Positions 17,640 to 24,642 of a stretch of DNA of 64,000 nt are shown here, piece by piece. Every line of letters begins with the position of its first letter. Within the stretch, counting starts at the first letter, position 1. The notes below the pieces were generated by a model, which searched no databases, was not told the origin of the DNA, and was given only the letters and a program-made list of their open reading frames with translations. The position numbers and the translations under genes were made by a program. Source of the stretch: Oxalobacteraceae sp. CFBP 13730. GTDB lineage: Bacteria; Pseudomonadota; Gammaproteobacteria; Burkholderiales; Burkholderiaceae_D. The stretch is taken from NCBI GenBank assembly GCA_014841835.1, contig JACYUQ010000001.1, positions 310,001 through 374,000 of the forward strand. The letters are read 5' to 3'.

Positions 17640-19718
17640 ATGGCCGAGCCAATGCCAATGCCACCGGCGGCGCAGCGCCCGCAGGGACCACGCCGCAACA
17701 AGAAGAAACGGATTGCCCTATGGGTCCTCGCCGTCGTGATCGCGCTGCCCGTCATCGCCGTCATCGTCATCCTCACCTTCGACTGGAACCGCGCACGGCC
17801 GTGGATCAACGACAAGGTCAGCGACGCCATCGACCGCCCGTTCGCCATCGGCGGCGACCTGACCGTCTCATGGGAGCGTCCCGCTGCACGCATGGCACCC
17901 GCCCAGCGCACGTGGCGCGATCACATTCCGTGGCCGTACCTGGTCGCCCGCAATACCACCATCGGCAACCCGGCCGGCATGGCGGCCGGCGACATGGTCA
18001 GCGTGGGCCAGTTTTCGTTCTCGCTCGACCCGCTCGCGCTGCTGGACAAGCGGATCGGCATTCCGCTGCTGCGCTTCGACGCGCCGCGGGTCGATCTGCT
18101 GCGGACCAATGCAACGACCAATAACTGGACGTTCAAGCGCAACGAGCAGCCATCGCGCTGGAATCTCGACCTCGAGCGTGTCGTCCTGACCGACGGCGTC
18201 ATCCACATCAAGGATGTGGTCACGAAAGCCGACGTCACGGCGAGGGTACGCACGCTCGAGCGTGACCCGGTGTATGGCGTGGCCTTCACGCTCGATGGCA
18301 GCTACAACGGTGCCCGGGTCGGCGGCGGGGGCAAGCTCGGGCCTGTGTTTTCGCTGAAGAACGAAAGCACCCCCTACCCGATCCAGGGCGAGTTCAAGTC
18401 CGGCAAGACCCGGATCGCCATCGAGGGCACCGTTACCAATCCGGCGCAGCTTGCCGCGCTGGACGTACAACTCGAACTGGCGGGCGCCAGCATGGCCCGT
18501 TTGTACAATTTCACCGGCATCCTGCTGCCGGAAACACCGGCGTTTTCCACGGCTGGCCGCCTGACCGGCCAGCTTGGCAACGGCGCCAGCCGCTGGGTGT
18601 ATGACGGTTTTGCCGGCAAGGTCGGCGCCAGCGATATCGGCGGGCGCCTCGCGTATGCCACCGGTGGCGCGCGCCCTGTCCTGTCGGGCAATGTGCGTTC
18701 GCGCCAGCTCGTGTTCGCCGACCTGGCGCCCCTGGTCGGCGCCGATTCGAATGCCAGCAAGACGGCGCGCGGCGTCGAGGTCAAGCAGCCAGGCGGCAAG
18801 GTGTTGCCGGTGGAAGAATTCCACACCGAACGCTGGACAGCGCTCGATGCCGACGTGCGCTTTGCCGCCGACAATATTGTGCGCGACAAGGCGCTGCCCA
18901 TCAGTAAGCTCAGCAGCCACGTCAAGATGGACAACGGCGTGCTGAAGCTCGACCCGCTTGAATTCGGCATGGCCGGTGGCACCGTGCGCTCGACCATCCG
19001 CCTCGATGGCAGCGGGCGCAGCGGCAAGAATGCCATCCAGGCGGTCGCCGACGTGCGGGCGCGCAAGATCGGCATCAAGCAGCTGTTCCCGAAAATCGAG
19101 CAGATGCAGGCGACGGCAGGCCAGATCAACGCCGACGCCAGGCTGTCTGCCACCGGCAATTCCGTCGCGTCGCTGCTGGCCAAATCCAATGGCGAACTCA
19201 AGGCGCTCGTCAGTGAAGGTACGGTCAGCAAGATGCTGCTCGAAATGGCGGGTTTGAACGTGGCGAACATCGTCGTGACCAAACTGTTTGGCGACAAGCA
19301 GGTCGACCTCAATTGCGTGGCCGCCGACTTTGCCGTGAATGACGGGGTCGCGCGCACGCGCAGCTTCATCGTCGACACCGAAGAAGCCATCATCACCGTC
19401 GATGGCGCCATCAACCTGGCGGGCGAGCAGATGGAACTGCGCATCCGGCCCGAAACAAAGGCGCTGCGCATCTTCTCGCTGCGAGCGCCACTGTATGTGC
19501 GTGGTTCGTTCAGCAAGCCGGACGTGGCGATCGACAAGGGCGTGCTGGCAATGAAGGCAGGTGGCGCAGCTGCACTGGCCGTCGTGGCCGCACCGTTGGC
19601 TGCCCTTCTTCCGCTGATCAATACAGGCCCGGGTGAAGACAGCGATTGCGCGCGCCTTCTGTCTCAGGCACGGCAAGCACCCAGTGCGCCGCCACCGGGC
19701 CGGCGCCAGAGCCGTTGA
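17640..19718 (+). CDS. AsmA-family protein
   Basis: 692 residues from ATG 17640 with AAAGGA upstream. A basic N-terminus and one membrane helix at residues ~22-47 place the long remainder in the periplasm. Residues ~60-150 (AIGGDLTVSWERPAA...) are the AsmA head; the C-terminal AsmA_2-type region contains LLAKSNGELKALVSEGTVSKMLLEMAGLNV near residues 515-545 and VDLNCVAADFAVNDGVA. AsmA-like proteins are thought to bridge the membranes and move phospholipids to the outer membrane. The gene stands alone, divergent from the DUF4398 gene. Confidence 0.88.
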   Translation: MAEPMPMPPAAQRPQGPRRNKKKRIALWVLAVVIALPVIAVIVILTFDWNRARPWINDKVSDAIDRPFAIGGDLTVSWERPAARMAPAQRTWRDHIPWPYLVARNTTIGNPAGMAAGDMVSVGQFSFSLDPLALLDKRIGIPLLRFDAPRVDLLRTNATTNNWTFKRNEQPSRWNLDLERVVLTDGVIHIKDVVTKADVTARVRTLERDPVYGVAFTLDGSYNGARVGGGGKLGPVFSLKNESTPYPIQGEFKSGKTRIAIEGTVTNPAQLAALDVQLELAGASMARLYNFTGILLPETPAFSTAGRLTGQLGNGASRWVYDGFAGKVGASDIGGRLAYATGGARPVLSGNVRSRQLVFADLAPLVGADSNASKTARGVEVKQPGGKVLPVEEFHTERWTALDADVRFAADNIVRDKALPISKLSSHVKMDNGVLKLDPLEFGMAGGTVRSTIRLDGSGRSGKNAIQAVADVRARKIGIKQLFPKIEQMQATAGQINADARLSATGNSVASLLAKSNGELKALVSEGTVSKMLLEMAGLNVANIVVTKLFGDKQVDLNCVAADFAVNDGVARTRSFIVDTEEAIITVDGAINLAGEQMELRIRPETKALRIFSLRAPLYVRGSFSKPDVAIDKGVLAMKAGGAAALAVVAAPLAALLPLINTGPGEDSDCARLLSQARQAPSAPPPGRRQSR

Positions 19719-19836
19719 AATAGCCTCGTGGATACAACCTGTAACAACCTGGCACGGGCTTTGTGTGTTGCCGAACAGATCAATTTGGCAATCCTCACTA
19801 TGATCGGCCCAAGTCATCGAGAAAAGACGCACCCGC

Positions 19837-20163
19837 ATGAACGGATCGAGCATCAGACGTTTTGGCAGCATCCCGGTTTTACTGGTCGCACTGGCTGGTG
19901 GGACACTGATGGGATGTACGTCCGGATTACCCGGCTTCGGCAAGATCGAAGCTGTCCAGGACGATGTCATCACGGCCGAAGTGCACAGCGCCCTCCGGCG
20001 CGATCCGGAACTGAAGGTGTCCGATCTGGATGTCAATACGTATCAAGGCATTGTCCGGCTGCGTGGATTTGTATCCTCTGCCGACAGCGTCGCCGCAGCG
20101 GCCTCGGTCGCGCGAACCGTCAACGGCGTGAAATCGGTCAGAAATGACCTGCGCCTGAAATAA
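19837..20163 (+). CDS. BON-domain lipoprotein
   Basis: 108 residues. Lipobox LMGCTS (Cys near residue 27). A BON domain covers residues ~40-108 (DDVITAEVHSALRRDPELKVSDLDVNTYQGIVRLRGFV). Similar in build to the product at 10771. The next gene, a glycine-zipper lipoprotein, begins 20 bases later, so the two are probably one transcript ending at the terminator at 20445. Confidence 0.87.
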   Translation: MNGSSIRRFGSIPVLLVALAGGTLMGCTSGLPGFGKIEAVQDDVITAEVHSALRRDPELKVSDLDVNTYQGIVRLRGFVSSADSVAAAASVARTVNGVKSVRNDLRLK

Positions 20164-20183
20164 CCCCATCAAAGGAAAACATC

Positions 20184-20405
20184 ATGAAACTCATCAAAAA
20201 CCTGGTAGTGACGGCAACCCTGGCGACCGCCGCATTCGGTATGGTCGGCTGCTCGAACATGTCGAAGCAAGACCGTAACACGGCAGTCGGCGCTGGCGCC
20301 GGTGCGGTGATCGGTGGCGTCCTGACCGGCGGCAGCGCAGTCGGCACCGTTGGCGGCGCAGCTGTCGGCGGCGTGGTCGGCAATCAAGTCAAGACCACCA
20401 ACTGA
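20184..20405 (+). CDS. Small glycine-zipper lipoprotein, OsmB-like
   Basis: 73 residues with AAAGGAAAA upstream. Lipobox MVGCSN (Cys near 23), then a glycine zipper (AVGAGAGAVIGGVLTGG, AVGGVVGNQ). Length and layout match OsmB-type osmotically inducible lipoproteins. It follows the BON gene and is followed by a strong terminator. Confidence 0.85.
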   Translation: MKLIKNLVVTATLATAAFGMVGCSNMSKQDRNTAVGAGAGAVIGGVLTGGSAVGTVGGAAVGGVVGNQVKTTN

Positions 20406-20444
20406 TCACTGTTCACTGGCACACTTGCCAGTGACATGACAGCC

Positions 20445-20480
20445 AATACAAAACGCCCGGCTTGCCGGGCGTTTTGTATT
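20445..20480. terminator. Bidirectional terminator
   Basis: Perfect 16-base arms AATACAAAACGCCCGG and CCGGGCGTTTTGTATT around CTTG. The A/T ends give a T-run in both directions, so it can end both the plus-strand lipoprotein operon and the minus-strand Crp-like gene. Confidence 0.92.
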
Positions 20481-20506
20481 GGGCGATGCGCTCCAGCGCC
20501 GCTGAC

Positions 20507-21235
20507 TCAGACGGTATCGGTGGCTGGCGCAGCCCCGGCTTCACGGACGATCTGGTAGCAGGTGCAGGCGGCTGCCGCCAGGCGCTCAGGATCGAGGATC
20601 TCGATATTGCCCCGGCTGTAGTTGATCAATCCCTGCTGCTGCAGCGCACTGGCCGCCTTGGTCACCCCGACCCGGCGCACTCCCAGCGCGTGCGCCAGGA
20701 ATTCATGGGTCAGATGGAATTTGTCCGATTGCAGGCGGTCGCGCGTCATGAGCAGCGAACGTGCCAGACGTGCCTCGAGCACGTGGAAGCGACTGCAGAC
20801 GGCAATCTGGATCGCCTGCGCCAGCAGCGAGTCGGTGTACCGGTACAGCACGCGCTGCAGGGCCGGATTGCGCGAGACTTCAAGGCGAAAACGCCCGCCG
20901 TCCATCCGGCTGGCGCTTCCCGCCCGCTGCACGACGGCGCGTACCTGCGTTGTGTCGTGACCCAGGGCCGTGGTGGCGCCGAGCATGCCTTCACGGCCCA
21001 CCTGGCCAACCTCGAGCGTCATGCGCCCTTCGGCCACACCCAGCAGCGACACCAGACAATCGTGCGGAAAATAGATGTGAAGAATGGGATCACCCGCTTC
21101 GCACAGGACCTGGCCAGCTTCCACCCTGACCTCGTCGAGCTGGGGCAGCATCTGAGCAAGGTCTTGCGGGGGAAGTGCTGCGAGCAACAAGTTACTGCTG
21201 GGCTCGAAGACAGGCGGGTGGACGGCAGAATTCAT
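20507..21235 (-). CDS. Crp/Fnr-family transcription regulator
   Basis: 242 residues from ATG 21235 with GAGGAAA upstream. The N-terminal cyclic-nucleotide-binding fold spans residues ~15-125 (LPQLDEVRVEAGQVLCEAGDPILHIYFPHDCLVSLLGV) but lacks the RSA-type cAMP pocket and the N-terminal Cys cluster of FNR, so its signal is unclear. The C-terminal helix-turn-helix HTH_Crp is LTHEFLAHALGVRRVGVTKAASALQQQGLINYSRG. Such proteins are frequent in Burkholderiales. It lies among stress genes it might control; that is inference. Confidence 0.87.
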   Translation of the reverse strand: MNSAVHPPVFEPSSNLLLAALPPQDLAQMLPQLDEVRVEAGQVLCEAGDPILHIYFPHDCLVSLLGVAEGRMTLEVGQVGREGMLGATTALGHDTTQVRAVVQRAGSASRMDGGRFRLEVSRNPALQRVLYRYTDSLLAQAIQIAVCSRFHVLEARLARSLLMTRDRLQSDKFHLTHEFLAHALGVRRVGVTKAASALQQQGLINYSRGNIEILDPERLAAAACTCYQIVREAGAAPATDTV

Positions 21236-21421
21236 TATTTCCTCACAGATCGGTGCGTGGCGCCAGCCGGGACCGCCACGACCAGTTACATTTACAAACA
21301 ATATGATGGAGACTAACGGTACAAGGTGTGCAGGTATGTACGGTGACGCACGGAAGCTTTAGTTGTTCCTAAGGACAATCATTGAACATCCGGCTTAATG
21401 CCTATACGAAAGGAACAAAAG

Positions 21422-22132
21422 ATGACAACCCCTCCAAACATGCCTGTGAGGAATCGCACTCACCCGCTGCTGCTGCTGGCAGCCGCCGCTGTTGTGCTGT
21501 TCTCGCTGGTCGGTACTGCCGCCATCATGGGCTGGCTGCCTTCGTCGGTGGGCGGCACTGCCAACCGTCAGCTGACGGAAGCGGATCGCCTGGCACTGGC
21601 ATCAACGTTGCCGCAAGGGGTGCCGTCACAAAGTTACGCGGCTGCACCGCAAGGCGCTTATCCTGCACCGGCGCCGGCACAGGCCCCTGCACAAGCGTAC
21701 GCGCCCGCTCCTGCGCCAGCGCCAGTGCAACAAGCAGCACCTGTGACGCAAATCAAGGAAACCCAGCCAACGCAGTTGGCCGCGAAGAGCAACTGGTGTG
21801 AAAACTGCGGCAACGTCGAATCGGTCCGGGCAATCAAGCAGCGCGCCGAAGGCAGCGGTCTGGGCGCAGCAGGCGGCGCCGTCCTGGGCGGTCTGCTGGG
21901 CAACCAGATCGGTGGCGGCAATGGCAAAACACTGGCCACTGCAGCCGGCGCCATCGGTGGCGCCGTCGTCGGCAACCAGGTCGAGGGCAATGTGAAGGCC
22001 ACGACCAGCTACGAGATCCGGGTTCGCCTCGATGACGGCACGCTGCGCACCTTCCGCCAGACCAGCCAGCCGCAATGGGGCAACGGCGATCGCGTGCGCA
22101 TCGTCAAGGGCCGTCTGCGCTCGGTGGCATAA
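21422..22132 (+). CDS. Glycine-zipper 2TM protein with N-terminal membrane anchor
   Basis: 236 residues from ATG 21422 (AAGGAAC 8 bases upstream). A membrane helix at residues ~14-42 is uncleaved rather than a lipobox. A linker rich in Ala, Pro, Gln (residues ~70-115) precedes a short CENC motif, then the glycine zipper (GSGLGAAGGAVLGGLLGNQIG, AGAIGGAVVGNQVE) and the SlyB-like C-terminal domain (YEIRVRLDDGTLRTF...RVRIVKGRLRSV). It is the anchored counterpart of the lipoprotein at 11966. The spaced Cys pair CENC could be redox-active or bind metal. Confidence 0.82.
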   Translation: MTTPPNMPVRNRTHPLLLLAAAAVVLFSLVGTAAIMGWLPSSVGGTANRQLTEADRLALASTLPQGVPSQSYAAAPQGAYPAPAPAQAPAQAYAPAPAPAPVQQAAPVTQIKETQPTQLAAKSNWCENCGNVESVRAIKQRAEGSGLGAAGGAVLGGLLGNQIGGGNGKTLATAAGAIGGAVVGNQVEGNVKATTSYEIRVRLDDGTLRTFRQTSQPQWGNGDRVRIVKGRLRSVA

Positions 22133-22305
22133 CCAGAAATCAGCGTTTTTGTAACGACACAGATGACCGGGATCGCGCAAGCGTCCCGGTCAAATTTTTT
22201 CCTAATTGCAATGTGTGCCATCGCACGGAATTATTGATGAGCTAAGGCGACAATTGTTCCCATGCTGAATCGATTGGCGATACAGCATCAATCAGGGAGA
22301 CACGC

Positions 22306-22530
22306 ATGAATACCTTGACCTGGATCGGCATCATTATTTGGGGAATCGCACTGACTCTGTTCGGCCTGCTATCGGCCGGGCCGTCCCCTGTCGCGCAAGG
22401 CCTGGTGCAAGCCCATGACGTGGTCTTCCTGATTGCTGGTGGCCTGCTCAGCTGCTTGATCGGCTTTGCCGGCCTGATCGGGATGCTGGGCTGGATTCCT
22501 GGCGTACAAAAACAAAAAAGTTGCGTTTAA
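22306..22530 (+). CDS. Small two-helix membrane protein
   Basis: 74 residues with CAGGGAGA upstream. Two hydrophobic helices at residues ~5-25 and ~38-62; short polar ends and a Lys-rich tail KQKS. I do not recognise a family. A dyad GATTG-N12-CAATC lies upstream at 22272-22293. It is followed by another tiny membrane protein gene. Confidence 0.6.
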   Translation: MNTLTWIGIIIWGIALTLFGLLSAGPSPVAQGLVQAHDVVFLIAGGLLSCLIGFAGLIGMLGWIPGVQKQKSCV

Positions 22531-22616
22531 TGTACGCCATCGAACGGTAGTCGCTCTCAGGAAACAACATACTGGTTTCACAGCGCAACGGGCGCACCCC
22601 TTCTAGGAGATTCATC

Positions 22617-22763
22617 ATGCTGTACACAATTGCTGTTGTCCTCGTTATCCTCTGGCTGCTCGGCTTGGTCACCTCGTACACCATCGGCGGCTTCATCCAC
22701 ATTCTGCTCGTCGTCGCCGTCATCATGATCCTGGTTCGCCTGATCAGCGGTCGCGGTATATAG
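22617..22763 (+). CDS. Lmo0937-type 48-residue membrane protein
   Basis: 48 residues with AGGAG 7 bases before the ATG. Almost wholly hydrophobic: helix 1 at residues ~4-22 (TIAVVLVILWLLGLV), a turn with the family's typical TSYTIGGFIH, and helix 2 at ~27-41, ending in RLISGRGI. This matches the short lmo0937/DUF5670 family found near stress genes in many bacteria. Too small for common gene finders, but ribosome site, composition and family match support it. Confidence 0.82.
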   Translation: MLYTIAVVLVILWLLGLVTSYTIGGFIHILLVVAVIMILVRLISGRGI

Positions 22764-22799
22764 TATTTTTATGACAAGTCTCTGCTTGTCGTAAAATCC

Positions 22800-22848
22800 A
22801 ATCCGTTTCGCTGTCGCGCCCATGTTCGGCGTGACAGCGAAACGGATT
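22800..22848. terminator. Long hairpin between tiny membrane protein gene and OmpA gene
   Basis: 21-base arms (22800-22820 and 22828-22848) with one mismatch around a 7-base loop; outer arm AATCCGTTTCGCTGTC. Partial T-run afterwards (TTCTTACTTTT). It can act as a terminator for the upstream gene, but the next ribosome site lies only ~10 bases beyond, so it may equally be a 5' leader structure of the OmpA-domain gene. A smaller hairpin GACAAG-N6-CTTGTC precedes it at 22773-22790. Confidence 0.65.
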
Positions 22849-22871
22849 TCTTACTTTTAAGGAGTTCCACC

Positions 22872-23540
22872 ATGAACAAAAACTTCATCAAAACCACCGC
22901 AGCAGTCGCCCTCGTCGTCATGACGGCAACCGGTTGCGCAGACATGACCGGTACCCAGCGCGGTACCGCAACCGGCGCCGGCATCGGCGCGGGCTTGGGC
23001 GGCCTGATCGGTGGCACGACCAGCGGCGGTGGCGGCGGCCGTGTGGCAGGCGGCGCAGCCATTGGCGCAGCAGCCGGCGCCGTGATCGGCAACATCTGGT
23101 CCAAGCGCATGGAACAGCAAAAACAAGCCATGGAGCAAGCGACCCAAGGTACCGGCGTGCAAGTGACCCAGACCTCGGACAACCGTCTGAAGCTGGAAAT
23201 CCCGAGCGACATCTCGTTCGACACGGGCCGCTCGGACATCAAGGGCAACTTCCAGCCAGTGCTGCAGCGCTTCGCGTCGACCCTGCAAGAGAACCCGAAC
23301 ACCAATGTCGTGATCATCGGCCACACCGACAGCACCGGCAGCGACAGCATCAACCAGCCACTGTCGGTCGACCGCGCATCGCGCACCCGCGACTATCTGG
23401 CCGGCCGCGGTGTGAACCCGAACCGCATCACCATCGAAGGCCGTGGTTCGCGCGAGCCAATCGCATCGAACAACGACAACGCCGGCAAGGCGCGTAACCG
23501 CCGCGTCGAGATCTATGTTGCAGAACCAGCACGCGGCTAA
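22872..23540 (+). CDS. OmpA-domain lipoprotein with glycine zipper, YiaD-like
   Basis: 222 residues with TAAGGAG upstream. Lipobox TATGCA (Cys near 22), a glycine zipper at residues ~35-78 (GAGIGAGLGGLIGGTTSGGGGG, GAAIGAAAGAVIGN), then the OmpA domain (ISFDTGRSDIKGNFQPVLQRFA, IIGHTDSTGSDSINQPLSVDRA, NRRVEIYV). YiaD in E. coli is a multicopy suppressor of BamD defects. Outer membrane, periplasm-facing. Confidence 0.9.
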   Translation: MNKNFIKTTAAVALVVMTATGCADMTGTQRGTATGAGIGAGLGGLIGGTTSGGGGGRVAGGAAIGAAAGAVIGNIWSKRMEQQKQAMEQATQGTGVQVTQTSDNRLKLEIPSDISFDTGRSDIKGNFQPVLQRFASTLQENPNTNVVIIGHTDSTGSDSINQPLSVDRASRTRDYLAGRGVNPNRITIEGRGSREPIASNNDNAGKARNRRVEIYVAEPARG

Positions 23541-23557
23541 TCGCCACGTTCGCCAGT

Positions 23558-23593
23558 AATACAAAAGGCCGGCATTTGCCGGCCTTTTGTATT
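23558..23593. terminator. Bidirectional terminator, sister of the one at 20445
   Basis: Perfect 16-base arms AATACAAAAGGCCGGC and GCCGGCCTTTTGTATT around ATTT. Serves the OmpA lipoprotein gene on the plus strand and the aminotransferase gene on the minus strand. Its outer 9 bases are the same as in the hairpin at 20445-20480, while the inner G/C parts differ. Confidence 0.92.
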
Positions 23594-23609
23594 GGGATGC
23601 CAGGACCGT

Positions 23610-24446
23610 TCATGCGGCCTGTGTGAACGCCAGGTACAGCTCACGTGCCTGCTGCGCCACCGGCCCGGCTTCCAGCACATGGTCTTCATAGCGCGTGCAT
23701 GGTGTGACCTTGCCATAGTTACCGGTGCTGAAGATCTCGCGCGCCGTGCGCAGTTCGGCCTCCTCGACCGTGCGTTCTTCGACATCAATACCCACGCCAG
23801 CCAGCAGCGCCATCACGCGCGCCCGTGTGATCCCGGCCAGGAAGGTGCCGTTCAACTTTGGCGTGACCACCTTGCCATCTGCTGTCACCAAAAACAGATT
23901 CGACGCGGCGAACTCGGCGACATGGCCTTCGCCATCGAGCATGATCGCCTGCTCGAAACCGCGCGCCTTCACCTCGCGCATGGCGCGGGTCGAATTGGCA
24001 TACAGCGCCGATGCCTTGGCGTCAGTCGGCGCCATGCTTGGCTGCGGACGACGCATCGTCGACAGGCCGGCCGAAAACCCCGCGAATGGCGGCAGCGGTG
24101 CATCGAACAGCGTCAGTGCGAACTGGCTCTTTTCGGCCACTGGAATGAGAAAACCTTCCGTGCCGAACACGAGCGGACGCACGTACAGCTCGGCATCGGG
24201 CGCAAATTTTGCCACGCCTTCGCGCACCAGCGCTTCCATCTCGTCCACGCTCAACGGACATGCCAGGCCCAGCTTCTCGGCCGAGCTGATGACGCGCTCG
24301 AGGTGCGGCCGCAGGTCGGGCAGCTTGCCGGCCAGCGAACGCGCGCCATCGAACACGGAAGAGCCGAGCCACAGGCTGTGGTCCATCGCGCCGTACAGGG
24401 GCACATTGCCTTCGGCCCATTGGCCGTTGAAATAGGTGAGGTACAT
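23610..24446 (-). CDS. Class IV aminotransferase, branched-chain type
   Basis: 278 residues from ATG 24446. PLP-dependent fold type IV: the PLP Lys is probably Lys144 (DAKASALYANS), with GHVAEFAASNLFLV and GTFLAGITRARVM (PLP phosphate loop) following, and ARSLAGKLPDLRPHLERVISSAE near the N-terminus. Most likely branched-chain amino acid transaminase (IlvE-like), converting branched-chain keto acids and glutamate; a D-amino-acid or aminodeoxychorismate lyase role within the same fold cannot be excluded. The ribosome site is weak. It ends at a shared terminator and is divergent from the next gene. Confidence 0.82.
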   Translation of the reverse strand: MYLTYFNGQWAEGNVPLYGAMDHSLWLGSSVFDGARSLAGKLPDLRPHLERVISSAEKLGLACPLSVDEMEALVREGVAKFAPDAELYVRPLVFGTEGFLIPVAEKSQFALTLFDAPLPPFAGFSAGLSTMRRPQPSMAPTDAKASALYANSTRAMREVKARGFEQAIMLDGEGHVAEFAASNLFLVTADGKVVTPKLNGTFLAGITRARVMALLAGVGIDVEERTVEEAELRTAREIFSTGNYGKVTPCTRYEDHVLEAGPVAQQARELYLAFTQAA

Positions 24447-24642
24447 GGTTTCTTTCGTGACTGGGACATTGCAGATCGGGGCCAGTGTAGCGGGACTGTC
24501 CGGCCCGCGTCCAGTCGCCGGCGCCGGGAGGCGGTCGCTGAACCTTGCCGCGGGATACTTCCACGAGGTTACTGTTCGTTGCCACACCATATTGGCCCGG
24601 GTCCTCGCGTACACTGACGTTTTTCTGTACAGATTTTTTTTC

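Noticed and set aside
17868..20036. 722-codon minus-strand frame opposite the AsmA-like gene
   Set aside because: Antisense shadow of a high-GC gene; composition is not protein-like and the AsmA-family reading is clear.
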